DNA of 61,198 bases from Akkermansiaceae bacterium (GTDB taxonomy: Bacteria; Verrucomicrobiota; Verrucomicrobiia; Verrucomicrobiales; Akkermansiaceae), in assembly GCA_903908495.1 (NCBI GenBank), contig CAIVSK010000033.1, forward strand, positions 1-61,198, in the 5' to 3' direction. Shown here piece after piece: positions 1 through 8,446 of this stretch. Under the pieces are notes generated by a model. The model worked only from the letters and a program-made list of their open reading frames with translations, was not told the DNA's origin and did no database searches. The position numbers and the translations under genes were made by a program. The number at the start of each line of letters is the position of its first letter. Positions within the stretch are counted from its first letter, which is position 1.

Positions 1-335
1 CTTCGATGCGCGCGTCCAGGCTCGCTTCGGTTAGAACGCGATCGGCGGATTTCACGCGCAGCGTCACCGGCCCGCTCCATGCTTGGTAAGGTGCGGCGGC
101 ACCAGCGTCTTGGTTCGTTCTTGCGGGGGGATGACCGTGGCGGGAGACGGTTCCACCAGATAAACCCCCACGCTGTCCGGCGGCACGCTCGCCGCAATCC
201 GGCTGGAATTTTCGGCATCAAGGCCGCGTGGTTGATGACCGCGATTGCCGGACGAGCCGGTTCCGCCGCCAGGCTGGCGGGGGCCGGCGCCGGCAGCACA
301 ATCATTGCTAGGAAAATTGAAGGGGACTTCGCCAT
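1..335 (-). pseudogene. Frameshifted remnant of a secreted protein, cut by the window edge
   Basis: On the minus strand an ATG at 335 opens a plausible signal peptide (MAKSPSIFLAMIVLPAPAPA) and runs to about position 222. Protein-like sequence then continues in a second frame (LDAENSSRIAASVPPDSVG, about 222-100) and in a third (APYQAWSGPVTLRVKSADRV, about 97-1). Each switch is what one missing base would cause. The first frame alone continues as low-quality sequence rich in R and W. I infer an exported protein that is now broken, or an assembly with two single-base deletions. The family is not recognisable and the rest of the gene lies outside the window. Confidence 0.35.
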
Positions 336-725
336 GCGCTCCGGCGAACGATTACACGGACTTCACCGATAGAGAATAAGAAAAGAGATTTCGACCGCAA
401 ATCCGCAAAGGACGCAACGGGGGTGGATCATCGAGAAAAATCCTCTTTCACTCAGCGTTCCTTCGGGCACTTTGCGGCTCTGCGCTAGGGTTTGTGCAGT
501 TACTTTTCATTCCGCACCCGGTTGCTCCGGGGAAGTCCAGCTCCACCAGCAAGACCCTCGTCCGTCCGTCCGGCGGATGGTGGCTTCTGGATCCTAGCTG
601 CCCGGCACCTGACTGAAATCAAACAGGTGCCGGGAATTTACTGAGATCGCGATCAATCCGCTGAGCCCGAGGTCGTCCCACATTTCATTTGTCGGCGCGG
701 CAATTCACCGTATGCTCGGCCAGTC
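336..725. other. Intergenic region without a supported gene
   Basis: This stretch lies between the divergent left-edge remnant and the HtrA-type protease. Reading frames here are short and not protein-like. It holds A-rich sequence near 376-400, and partly complementary stretches around 405-420 and 455-485 (gcaaaggacgcaa versus cactttgcgg). An 11-bp perfect stem-loop at 601-634 is listed separately. No clear Shine-Dalgarno sequence precedes the ATG at 726. Confidence 0.5.
601..634. repeat. Perfect 11-bp inverted repeat (stem-loop)
   Basis: CCCGGCACCTG at 601-611 is exactly complementary to CAGGTGCCGGG at 624-634, with a 12-nt loop, and AATTTA follows. It sits about 90 bp upstream of the protease ATG. 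It could be a terminator for transcription from the left, part of the protease leader, or a REP-like element. A true U-tract is missing. Confidence 0.6.
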
Positions 726-2189
726 ATGCACCGCCTCCGCGCCATCCTCATCCTGCTCGCATTCGCCGTCTCCGCCACCGCCGCGGACAAGCCGGCCCTG
801 CCATCGGATGTCTACAAGTCCGTCCTCCGCATCGAGGTGGCCACCCAAACCCCGGATTACCGCACGCCGTGGAACGCCGGCCGCTTCAGTGGCGCCATCG
901 GCACCGGGTTCATCATCGGCAACAACCGGATCCTCACCAACGCCCACGTCGTCTCCAACGCCCGCCGCGTTCTCATCAATATTTACGGCAGTCCGAAAAA
1001 ATACCCGGCCAAGGTCGATTTCATCGCCCACGACTGCGATCTGGCACTCCTCTCGGTGGAAAATTTCGCCGATTTCGCCGGGTTTCCGGCGTTTGAGTTC
1101 GATGACATCCCGGCGCTCGAGAGTCAGGTCCGCGTCATCGGCTACCCGATCGGGGGCGAGCGGCTGTCGGTGACCCGCGGCGTGGTTTCGCGCATCGATT
1201 TCCAGGCCTACTCGCACTCGCGGGCCGATTCCCACCTTATCGTGCAGATTGATGCGGCGATCAATCCGGGCAATTCCGGCGGGCCCTGCATCCAGAACGG
1301 CAAGGTCGTCGGCGTCGCCTTCCAAGGGTTGCGCCAGGCGGACAACACCGGCTACATCATTCCCACGCCGGTGGTGAAACGCTTCCTCAAAGACATTGAG
1401 GACGGCACTTACGATCATTACGCGGAACTCGGCAGCACCGAGTTCCCGCTGTTCAATCCCGCCATGCGCAAGGCCCTCGGCCGACCCGATGATGATAAAG
1501 GCGTCCTGATCACCAACGTCGTCGCCACCAGTTCCGCCGATGGATTGCTCAAACCCGGCGATATCCTCATGGCCATCGAGGGACTCCCCATCGATAGCGC
1601 CGGCATGGTCGTCATCGACGGGGAAAACGTCAACTTTCACGAGATCATCGAACGCAAATTTGCCGGCGACAAGATATCGCTGCGTTTTCTACGCAATGGC
1701 GTGCAGCAGGAGCAGCAGATCGAACTCAAACCGCTGCATTGGTCGCGCATGTATGCCATCGATTATGAAAGCAAACCCCGCTATATCGTGTTTGCCGGAC
1801 TGGTGTTCCAACCGCTCGACACCAATCTGTTCGCCAGCCAGAAGTTCGACGACGTCACCCTCCGCCGCCTCTACTCCGACTACGTCCCCAAAGGCATCTT
1901 CCAAAAACGCCAGGACATCGTCGTGCTCACCCGCATCGAAAGCGACCCGGTCACCAGCCAGCTCGACTCGTTCGCCGGCTTCGCCGTCGACAAGATCAAC
2001 GGCACGGAAGTCCGCGATCTGGCACATGCCTACGAACTTCTCTATCCGCAGGAACCACCCGAGTTTTTTGTCATCAATTTATTCGGCGTCAACCGCCCGC
2101 TGGTGATTCCTGCGGCCAAGGTCAGTGCCGCCAATGACCGCGTGCAAAAAGCCGGCGGCATCACCCGCCTGTCCAATCTCAAACCCTGA
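726..2189 (+). CDS. Secreted HtrA/Deg-type serine protease with PDZ domain
   Basis: A 487-aa trypsin-like protease expected in the periplasm. Residues 1-20 form a signal peptide ending at A-T-A-A. The chymotrypsin-fold triad is visible as His74 (TNAHVV), Asp105 (HDCDLALL) and Ser184 (NPGNSGGP). A PDZ-like region follows at about 230-335 (GLLKPGDILMAIEG). The last ~150 residues look like a second degenerate PDZ plus a C-terminal domain (VNRPLVIPAA), the architecture of Deg9/plant-type Deg proteases rather than classical DegP. It would degrade or process damaged envelope proteins. The folK start lies 1 nt after its stop, so the two are probably co-transcribed although functionally unrelated. 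All catalytic residues are present. Confidence 0.9.
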   Translation: MHRLRAILILLAFAVSATAADKPALPSDVYKSVLRIEVATQTPDYRTPWNAGRFSGAIGTGFIIGNNRILTNAHVVSNARRVLINIYGSPKKYPAKVDFIAHDCDLALLSVENFADFAGFPAFEFDDIPALESQVRVIGYPIGGERLSVTRGVVSRIDFQAYSHSRADSHLIVQIDAAINPGNSGGPCIQNGKVVGVAFQGLRQADNTGYIIPTPVVKRFLKDIEDGTYDHYAELGSTEFPLFNPAMRKALGRPDDDKGVLITNVVATSSADGLLKPGDILMAIEGLPIDSAGMVVIDGENVNFHEIIERKFAGDKISLRFLRNGVQQEQQIELKPLHWSRMYAIDYESKPRYIVFAGLVFQPLDTNLFASQKFDDVTLRRLYSDYVPKGIFQKRQDIVVLTRIESDPVTSQLDSFAGFAVDKINGTEVRDLAHAYELLYPQEPPEFFVINLFGVNRPLVIPAAKVSAANDRVQKAGGITRLSNLKP

Positions 2190-2190
2190 C

Positions 2191-2700
2191 ATGCCACGCG
2201 TCGGCATCGCCCTGGGCTCGAATCTCGGCCCGCGCCTGGCCAACCTGCAAGCCGCCCGCGACCTGTTGCGCAGCCTCGCCCGGCCCGGCACCAAGCTGTT
2301 GCAGGCCCCGATCTATCAAACAGCACCGCTCCACTGCCCGACCGGCTCGCCGGACTTCTTCAACACCGTCGTGGAGATCGACTATGACGCCACGCCAGAC
2401 GAATTGCTCCATCACACCCAGGCCATCGAGACCGCCCTCGGCCGCACCCGCATTGCTGCCGCTACCAACGCGCCACGCCTCATTGACGTCGATATTCTCT
2501 ACTTTGACGCCGCCGCCCGGCAAACCGCCGAGCTGCAACTCCCCCACCCGCGGCTCCGCCAGCGCCGCTTCGTCTTGCAACCCCTGGCCGACATCCGCCC
2601 GCATCTCATCCTGCCCGGCGACGATCTAACCATCGCCGAACATCTTGCCAGGCTCCAATCCAGCGAGCCCGCCCTCACGCTGGTCCTGGCCGATTGGTAG
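2191..2700 (+). CDS. folK: 2-amino-4-hydroxy-6-hydroxymethyldihydropteridine pyrophosphokinase
   Basis: A 169-aa cytoplasmic enzyme of folate synthesis that moves pyrophosphate from ATP to 6-hydroxymethyl-7,8-dihydropterin. The HPPK signature is complete: GSNLG at 9-13, PIYQTAP at 40-46, DFFN at 55-58, LGRTR at 83-87, the metal-binding APRLIDVDIL at 94-103, and PHPRLRQRRFVL at 118-129. I start at the ATG at 2191 because IALGSNLG is the usual HPPK N-terminus; an in-frame upstream ATG at 2125 would lie inside the protease gene. It is one base downstream of the protease stop. No folB or folP is seen nearby. Confidence 0.93.
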   Translation: MPRVGIALGSNLGPRLANLQAARDLLRSLARPGTKLLQAPIYQTAPLHCPTGSPDFFNTVVEIDYDATPDELLHHTQAIETALGRTRIAAATNAPRLIDVDILYFDAAARQTAELQLPHPRLRQRRFVLQPLADIRPHLILPGDDLTIAEHLARLQSSEPALTLVLADW

Positions 2701-2726
2701 GCTCAGCCTTGGCCGGACTGCAGGCA

Positions 2727-3728
2727 TCACTGCGGCGCGCCGAGGGCCACCGCATCGTCCCGCAGGCGTTGCACGTCGGCCGCCTCCAGCTCCAGGTCGG
2801 CAGCCCCCGCATTATCGGCCAGTTGGCTCAACGTGCGCGTGCCGCACAGGACGTGGGTCACCCCGGGCTGGGCCGCCGTCCAGGCGATCACAAGTTGTGA
2901 GAGCGTGCAGGTGTACTTGTCCAGCAAGTCCTGCCAACCGGCAAGCATGGCGAGCACGCTGCGGCGGTTGGCCGGGGTGAACCACGGGTTCCAAGCCTCG
3001 TTGCTGCGGAATTCGTCAGGGCGGAACTCCCGCTCCATGCCGACCTTGCCGGTCAGCAACCCCTGCTCGAGCGACATATAGGTTAGCGTGGCGAGTTGAT
3101 GTTGCGCGCAAAATGGCAGGATATCCTGCTCGGCATCGCGGCACAGCATCGAGTAGCGGAATTGGTTGCTCACAATCGCGCCGCAGGCGAGGTACTCGTG
3201 CAGCTCGTCAAGCGACACATTGCAGACGCCAATCTCGCGGATCTTGCCTTGGGCCTGGAGTTTGAGCAGGCAAGCCATGCTGTCTTCGACCGGAGTCTTG
3301 TCGGGTGGAATCGCGGGCCAATGCGTCTGATAGAGGTCGATGTAGTCGGTGGCCAATCGGCGCAGGCTGTTTTCGATTTCGAGTTGGAGGGTGTCCGGCC
3401 GCAGGCTGCGGTTCATCTTGCGGCGGTCGAAATCCGCGAAAAACGACCCGCGCTCGTCCTCCCACCACAGCCCGCACTTGGTGGCGATGAGCGCCTGCTC
3501 ACGGCGGCCTTGCAACGCCTTGCCGACGACCGTCTCACTGCGGCCCCAGCCATAGACCGGCGCCGTATCTATCAGGTTGATACCGAGGTCGAGGGCGGTC
3601 TGGATGAGGCGGATGGATTCGGCGTCATCCGGGTTATCGCCCCAGGTGGTGCCGCCGCCCAGCACCCAGGTGCCGAGGGCGATGGTGGATGCATGGATGC
3701 CGGACTTGCCTAGGGGATGGTATTGCAT
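2727..3728 (-). CDS. Aldo/keto reductase family oxidoreductase
   Basis: A 333-aa NADPH-dependent (beta/alpha)8-barrel oxidoreductase. The AKR tetrad is Asp54 and Tyr59 (LIDTAPVYG), Lys84 (IATKCG) and His136 (DLYQTHWPAI). The N-terminal pattern (YHPLGKSGIHASTIALGTW) fits the AKR11/12-like 'auxin-induced protein' type. The start is the ATG at 3728; the reading frame is open further upstream but that part is Arg/Pro-rich and unlike the family. The leader CCCTCCACTCATC is pyrimidine-rich. It converges with folK 26 bp away and follows the repeat-protein pair on the same strand. The substrate cannot be told. Confidence 0.88.
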   Translation of the reverse strand: MQYHPLGKSGIHASTIALGTWVLGGGTTWGDNPDDAESIRLIQTALDLGINLIDTAPVYGWGRSETVVGKALQGRREQALIATKCGLWWEDERGSFFADFDRRKMNRSLRPDTLQLEIENSLRRLATDYIDLYQTHWPAIPPDKTPVEDSMACLLKLQAQGKIREIGVCNVSLDELHEYLACGAIVSNQFRYSMLCRDAEQDILPFCAQHQLATLTYMSLEQGLLTGKVGMEREFRPDEFRSNEAWNPWFTPANRRSVLAMLAGWQDLLDKYTCTLSQLVIAWTAAQPGVTHVLCGTRTLSQLADNAGAADLELEAADVQRLRDDAVALGAPQ

Positions 3729-3772
3729 GATGAGTGGAGGGTTGAGCTGGAAAATAAACGGAGCTGCGGGGC

Positions 3773-5530
3773 TCACCTTTTCACGCCGTTTTTCAAAAAC
3801 TCCTGCACCGCGGCGCGGTCGTCGGCGGGCAGGGAATCGACCCACTGGCGGGCTTCGGCGGGATCGTATTGAGCCCAGTTGACGGCGAGGTTTTTCTGCG
3901 CCCAGGATCTGGCGTCGCTGGCAGGCAGGGATTGCACCCAGCTGCTGGCGGCGGCGGGGTCCGCTTTTGACCAATTCACGGCAAAGGTAGACGCGCTGCG
4001 GTCGATCAAGCCGGAGGAACCGCGCGAACTGCCTTCGGCGGGGACCACGGGCTCGGCGACCAGGTAGCGGATGGCATCGCCGACGAGAGCGCGGTCGGAA
4101 CTGCTGTTAGATCCGTCGCTGGCAATGATTATGGCGGCCTGCTGTTTGCCCTCCGCCGGCATGGCGGCAAATTGCTTGGCGAGCTCGGCGATTTTTTCCG
4201 GATCCCAGCTGCGCAGCGTGGAAAGATAGCCATAAGAACTGGTCGAATTGGGACCGCTGGCTTTGGCCATTTCCAACCACTCGGCAGGTGTCTCGACCTT
4301 TTGCGGGGAGCTGGGGTAGCTGCTCGCCGCGACCATGGCGCGGGCCTGCTGCCGTTCCTCGTCGGAGCTGAGCAGGGCAAGCAGGGACTCCGCTTTCTCC
4401 GGCTGGCCGCCGAGATTGTTGAAAATGTTAGATATGATATTCTGCCGGTAGCTCGGGTCGATATCGGCCTCGTTCATGAGCTTGAGGGCCTCTGCGGGTT
4501 GCTTGCCCGAGATCGCGCCCACCGCAGCGGTGCGGAGGCGCTTGGCATCTCGGGCGCTGAAGCCCATGCCTTCTAGGTCGGCGTCCCACCATTGGCGGGC
4601 GTTGGTGGAATCGACGACGTGATTTGGGTTGGAGGCGATGGAGTTTTTCCAGGCGGCGGGAAGGTTTTCGAGTTCGGCAAAGAGTTTGTTGCCGAGCCCC
4701 TTGCCGGTGGATAGATTGTCCGAGAAAATTTTCCAGCCATCGGGGCGCGCGATGAGTTGTTGGAGTTCCTGGCTGAACGAGGCTTCCAAGCGCTGACCGC
4801 TGAGAATGGACTCCGCCTGGGCTTGCAGCCCGGTGGGCAGGGAGGCGAGGGCGGCTTCGAGCGCGGCGGGCGAGGACTTGGCGAGGGCATTCAACACCTC
4901 GCGGCCGTAGTAGCTGCCCATACCGCCATCGGAGCGCCTACCCGCGGGCATGTCCTGCAGGCACTGCAGGGCGAGGGCCGGGTTTTTCTTGGAGATTTGC
5001 AGCAGTGCCTGCAGTTCGAGTTGCGGGTTCGGGTGGTCCTTGAAAAATGCGAGCACGTGTTGGGGATCCTGCTTTTCCGCCCAATCGGCCAGCATGCTGC
5101 CGGCGCGGTCGGGATAGCTTTTCATCGACCAGAGCATGAGGCCATCCGGGTCTTCCTGTTGCCAGCGTTCCTTGAGGATCTTGTTAAAAAGCGTGAGATC
5201 GAAACCCGATCCGGTGCAGAACCAACGGCCATCCAGCCAGGCCCCGATTTCCGCAATCGGCAGCGCGTTGGCGAGAGCGATGCTGGCTCGCATCCGGGCT
5301 TCCGGCGAACCGAGGGCGCGAATGGCGGCCACGCGCTGCTTGGCCGCATCGCGCGGGCCGGAACCGCGGGCCGGACGCGGCGGACGTTGCGCGGTGTTGG
5401 CGGCATTTTCCGGCGCTTTGGTAGAGGCCGACTGCGAGTCAGCGGCGAGTTCCCAGCCGATGACGGCGGCGACGAAAAACCCGCAAAGTGAGCCGGCTCG
5501 GATGGCTAGATCGTTAGATCGCAGGATCAT
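3773..5530 (-). CDS. Membrane-anchored W-DPxAA helical-repeat protein (paralog 1)
   Basis: A 585-aa exported protein of unknown function. An N-terminal hydrophobic segment (AGSLCGFFVAAVIGWELAA, about residues 11-29) is followed by a low-complexity linker rich in A, P and R. The rest is a series of helical repeats with the pattern W-x3-DP-x-A-A-x2-W, clearest at the C-terminus (WSKADPAAASSWVQSLP, WAQYDPAEARQWVDSLP). This suggests an alpha-solenoid like TPR/HEAT proteins, but I do not recognise a named family. The start at 5530 gives an ATGA overlap with the paralog upstream (stop at 5527-5529), indicating translational coupling. A third paralog lies at 32271-33665. Confidence 0.75.
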   Translation of the reverse strand: MILRSNDLAIRAGSLCGFFVAAVIGWELAADSQSASTKAPENAANTAQRPPRPARGSGPRDAAKQRVAAIRALGSPEARMRASIALANALPIAEIGAWLDGRWFCTGSGFDLTLFNKILKERWQQEDPDGLMLWSMKSYPDRAGSMLADWAEKQDPQHVLAFFKDHPNPQLELQALLQISKKNPALALQCLQDMPAGRRSDGGMGSYYGREVLNALAKSSPAALEAALASLPTGLQAQAESILSGQRLEASFSQELQQLIARPDGWKIFSDNLSTGKGLGNKLFAELENLPAAWKNSIASNPNHVVDSTNARQWWDADLEGMGFSARDAKRLRTAAVGAISGKQPAEALKLMNEADIDPSYRQNIISNIFNNLGGQPEKAESLLALLSSDEERQQARAMVAASSYPSSPQKVETPAEWLEMAKASGPNSTSSYGYLSTLRSWDPEKIAELAKQFAAMPAEGKQQAAIIIASDGSNSSSDRALVGDAIRYLVAEPVVPAEGSSRGSSGLIDRSASTFAVNWSKADPAAASSWVQSLPASDARSWAQKNLAVNWAQYDPAEARQWVDSLPADDRAAVQEFLKNGVKR

Positions 5531-7134
5531 GGTTCGGTTTGGTGGGCTTTGAGATAGCGCTGGAGGTCGGCCTTTCGATCGGCGGGAAGTTTGGCGGACT
5601 CCAGCCAGGTGGCGGCGGCCTCGGGATTGCTTTGAACCCAGTTGCTGACAACGTTGGTGATGGTGGCGGACTGCAGGTTTTCCGAACTCATTGCCCACTC
5701 GGCGGCTTCGGCATAGTGCTGTTGTCCGAGGAGTTTATTGATCACGGTGCCTGCCGCCCGGTCGCGGATTGTCGGGTCGCCCTGTTGGTTCACCCAAGTG
5801 GTGTAGGCAGCCAAATCCTGCTCCGCCCACATCGACGAGAGCGAGCTGAAGGGATCTTTGCCAAAGCCAAAGCGATCGCGGCTAGTGAGCGCGGCGCCGC
5901 TTTGGGTGTCCGGCAGAAAGGCATCGAGCACTTTGGCCGGGTTTTGCTCCATCAGGCCGGTGAGCAAGTCATTGACCTCCTGGACGCGGCCGCCCGAGCC
6001 GGAAGTGCCATTGTTGGAGTAACGGATCCAGGTCATGTTGTCGAGCGCGTCAGGACAAGTGGCGAAGAGTTTTTGGGTGAGTTCGAGGGCTTTGTCGGGA
6101 TCGGCTTTGAGCAGGCTGAGGCCGACGGCGGCGAGGCGCAGGGCGGCGACGCGCGGCGCTTCGGTGGCGCTGGCTTGTTCCAGGGCGGCATCCGGATCGT
6201 TCTTGAGAAGGTTATCAAACAGAACCGCCTCCATCTTGCGTTTGGCCTCGCCGGACGGGGTTTGCGCGGCGAGCCGGGCGAGGGCATCCGGCTGGGTTTC
6301 GCCCATGGATTTCACCAACTGCTGCATGACGGACTCGGCGGAGCCATAATTGGTGGTGACTGTGGCCGTGTTGTTTTGCAACCACTGATAGGCGGCCCAA
6401 GGGTCCTTGCGAACCAGGGTGTTGAAAATGCGGGCGTTGAATCCCTGTCCTCCCTGGCCATGCTGTTTGAGGAAATCCAGGATCTCCGCCGGTTTGTCGG
6501 TGTCGTCCCATTTGGTCATGCCGCCCATGGCCGTGTTCCGGGCTGACTCTGGAATTTGGTCGAAGTGCTCGCGCAGCCAGTCGGGGTGAAACTCGCCGAT
6601 GCCCCAGGCCACGCTGATCACCCGGTCCGGATTGGCGGCGATGGCGGCGGCGAGCGCCGCCTTGGGATCGTGACAGGCCCACGCCCACCACGCAAAATGC
6701 TCGCTGTCGGTCCCGGCGACGGCGGCGATGGCGGCCTGCGGGTCGAGGCGGGTCCAATTGATGAAAATGAGATCGGTGATGTCGTTGGCGCGGCCGGGTT
6801 TGTCACTCACAGCCGTCCAATAGGCGGCAATTTCCGGCTCGCTCGCATCTATCAACCACAGCGCCAACCGGGCATAGAGCGCATCGCCATCCAGCGCGGC
6901 GAGCGATTCCAGGGTGTCGGTGGACCGTTTGGTAGAGACGGAGCCCGCTGCGGCCTTGCCATGCGGGTCGGCGCTGGAGGGGTCACGCGGGGTGGATGGA
7001 CCGGCGCGGCCCGCCACGGCGGCATTCTCAGCCTGGGGAGCGCCGGTCCGGGTGCTGACGGACTTGGCGACGTAGCCGGACACCAGGCCCGCCGTGCACA
7101 GCCCGAGGATCAAGTGATGCGGTTTGAGAGTCAT
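5527..7134 (-). CDS. Membrane-anchored W-DPxAA helical-repeat protein (paralog 2)
   Basis: A 535-aa protein of unknown function. The N-terminus (HHLILGLCTAGLVSGYVAKS, about residues 6-25) is a signal anchor, followed by a T/A/P-rich linker. The body contains repeats such as WTRLDPQAAIAAVAG, WACHDPKAALAAA, VRKDPWAAYQWLQN, LKNDPDAALEQA and WVQSNPEAAATWLES. The ATG at 7134 is chosen because the hydrophobic anchor starts right after it; an open extension upstream runs into a structured intergenic element. It is first in a two-gene operon with the paralog that overlaps it by 4 bp. The tandem arrangement points to local gene duplication. Confidence 0.75.
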   Translation of the reverse strand: MTLKPHHLILGLCTAGLVSGYVAKSVSTRTGAPQAENAAVAGRAGPSTPRDPSSADPHGKAAAGSVSTKRSTDTLESLAALDGDALYARLALWLIDASEPEIAAYWTAVSDKPGRANDITDLIFINWTRLDPQAAIAAVAGTDSEHFAWWAWACHDPKAALAAAIAANPDRVISVAWGIGEFHPDWLREHFDQIPESARNTAMGGMTKWDDTDKPAEILDFLKQHGQGGQGFNARIFNTLVRKDPWAAYQWLQNNTATVTTNYGSAESVMQQLVKSMGETQPDALARLAAQTPSGEAKRKMEAVLFDNLLKNDPDAALEQASATEAPRVAALRLAAVGLSLLKADPDKALELTQKLFATCPDALDNMTWIRYSNNGTSGSGGRVQEVNDLLTGLMEQNPAKVLDAFLPDTQSGAALTSRDRFGFGKDPFSSLSSMWAEQDLAAYTTWVNQQGDPTIRDRAAGTVINKLLGQQHYAEAAEWAMSSENLQSATITNVVSNWVQSNPEAAATWLESAKLPADRKADLQRYLKAHQTEP

Positions 7135-7493
7135 GAGCTTGCCGGTGAGCGTATCTAGCAATCCAGCGCTGCCAAGGATATCTTTGAGGGAAAACACCGG
7201 AGCACAACCGTCCTCACCTGTCGTCACTTGGATTCTCGACACAGGGCAGGCCTCGTAGCGGCGGCCTGTGACGACTTTTCCCATGCAGAAAAAGTCGCGG
7301 CGCAGCGCGGACCATTCTCATCGGCGCTCACATAGCGCTGCAAGGCCTGGTTTCGCAGAACTTGCTCGCCATCTCGGCAGGGTCGAGGTCGCTCGCTGAG
7401 CATTCCGAATGCCGGTGTCGTCTGCGAGCCCTGCGCTTGGCGTTGCATTGTGCTTGATCCGGCTGGAGTGATCGGATCAGCTCGCTTACCGCC
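7135..7493. other. Divergent intergenic region with a stem-loop
   Basis: Lies between the repeat-protein operon (minus) and the EEP-family enzyme (plus), so it should hold both promoters. CGACTTTT at 7272-7279 pairs exactly with AAAAGTCG at 7290-7297 around a 10-nt loop. The surrounding 7240-7480 stretch is open on the minus strand but has no recognisable protein character and looks like an intergenic repeat. No convincing promoter boxes or Shine-Dalgarno sequence were found. Confidence 0.45.
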
Positions 7494-8354
7494 ATGCTCC
7501 GCCGCTTCATCCTTCCCCTCCTGCTCCTGCTGGCTGCTGCCGACTCCTCGCGCGCAGCCGAGCCGCAGAACATCCGCGTGCTGACCTTCAACTTGCGCTA
7601 TATCACACCCGGTGACCATGGCACAAGAATGTGGAGCGAGCGCCGCGATGCGGTGGGCCAGCTCATCGCGAGCGACGGCGCGGATTTCCTCTGTGTGCAG
7701 GAGGCGTTTCGCAGCATGCTCGACGACATCCACGCCCGCGTGCCGGACTATGGCGAAGTCGGCGTGGGTCGCGAGGACGGCAAGACCCAAGGCGAATACT
7801 CTGCCATTTTGTTCCGCAAGGAATTGTGGGAACTCCGCCAATCCGGCACCTTCTGGCTGTCGGCGACACCGGATCTTCCCGCCTCGTGCAGCTGGGGCAA
7901 CCACGTGACGCGCATCTGCACCTGGGCCGAATTCCGCCACAAGATTTCCGGCAAGGAACTTTTCGTTTTCAACTCACACTTTGATCACGAATCGCAACCC
8001 GCCCGCGAACACTCCGCCGCGCTCGTTCTGCAACGCATCAACTCGCGCAGCCCGCAACTGCCAGTCATTTTCACCGGAGACCTCAACACCACTCCCGACA
8101 ACACCGCAATTGCCACCATCCTGCAAGGACCGCCGACCCTCGCCGAGGCCTGGGCGTCACTCCACCATGACGTCACCGCCGACAAGGCGGGCACATTCCA
8201 TGACTTCACCGGCAGCACGGGCGGTCCCCACATCGACTATATCTTCTCTTCGCCCGGCCTCAAAACCAGCTCCTGCGAAATCATCCACACCCATGACGAG
8301 GGCCGTTATCCATCCGACCACTTCCCCGTCCGCGCCACCTTGCTGCTGGAATGA
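7494..8354 (+). CDS. Secreted endonuclease/exonuclease/phosphatase family protein
   Basis: A 286-aa exported hydrolase of the DNase I-like (EEP) superfamily. A signal peptide (FILPLLLLLAAADSSRAAE) covers residues 1-22. Catalytic positions are present: Asn33 (TFNLRY), Glu70 (CVQEAF, metal ligand), His162 (FNSHFDH), Asp196 and Asn198 (TGDLNTTPDN), Asp248 (HIDYIFSS) and the final His276 (YPSDHFPV). The FNLRY...SDHFPV spacing resembles secreted sugar-phosphatase or sphingomyelinase-like members rather than DNA-repair enzymes. Phosphodiester cleavage is expected but the substrate is open. It is transcribed alone, divergent from the repeat-protein operon. Confidence 0.88.
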   Translation: MLRRFILPLLLLLAAADSSRAAEPQNIRVLTFNLRYITPGDHGTRMWSERRDAVGQLIASDGADFLCVQEAFRSMLDDIHARVPDYGEVGVGREDGKTQGEYSAILFRKELWELRQSGTFWLSATPDLPASCSWGNHVTRICTWAEFRHKISGKELFVFNSHFDHESQPAREHSAALVLQRINSRSPQLPVIFTGDLNTTPDNTAIATILQGPPTLAEAWASLHHDVTADKAGTFHDFTGSTGGPHIDYIFSSPGLKTSSCEIIHTHDEGRYPSDHFPVRATLLLE

Positions 8355-8446
8355 CTCCGCCGGAGGGGGGACGACTCATGTCCCCGCGTTAGAAAAGCGC
8401 CCGGGGTGAGCCATCTGCCCGGTTCTTTCACCGGGGTACCCGCCGC

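Noticed and set aside
7224-7940. A 238-codon minus-strand frame upstream of the repeat-protein operon
   Set aside because: It overlaps the EEP-family gene, lacks motifs and passes through a stem-loop element; treated as a shadow.
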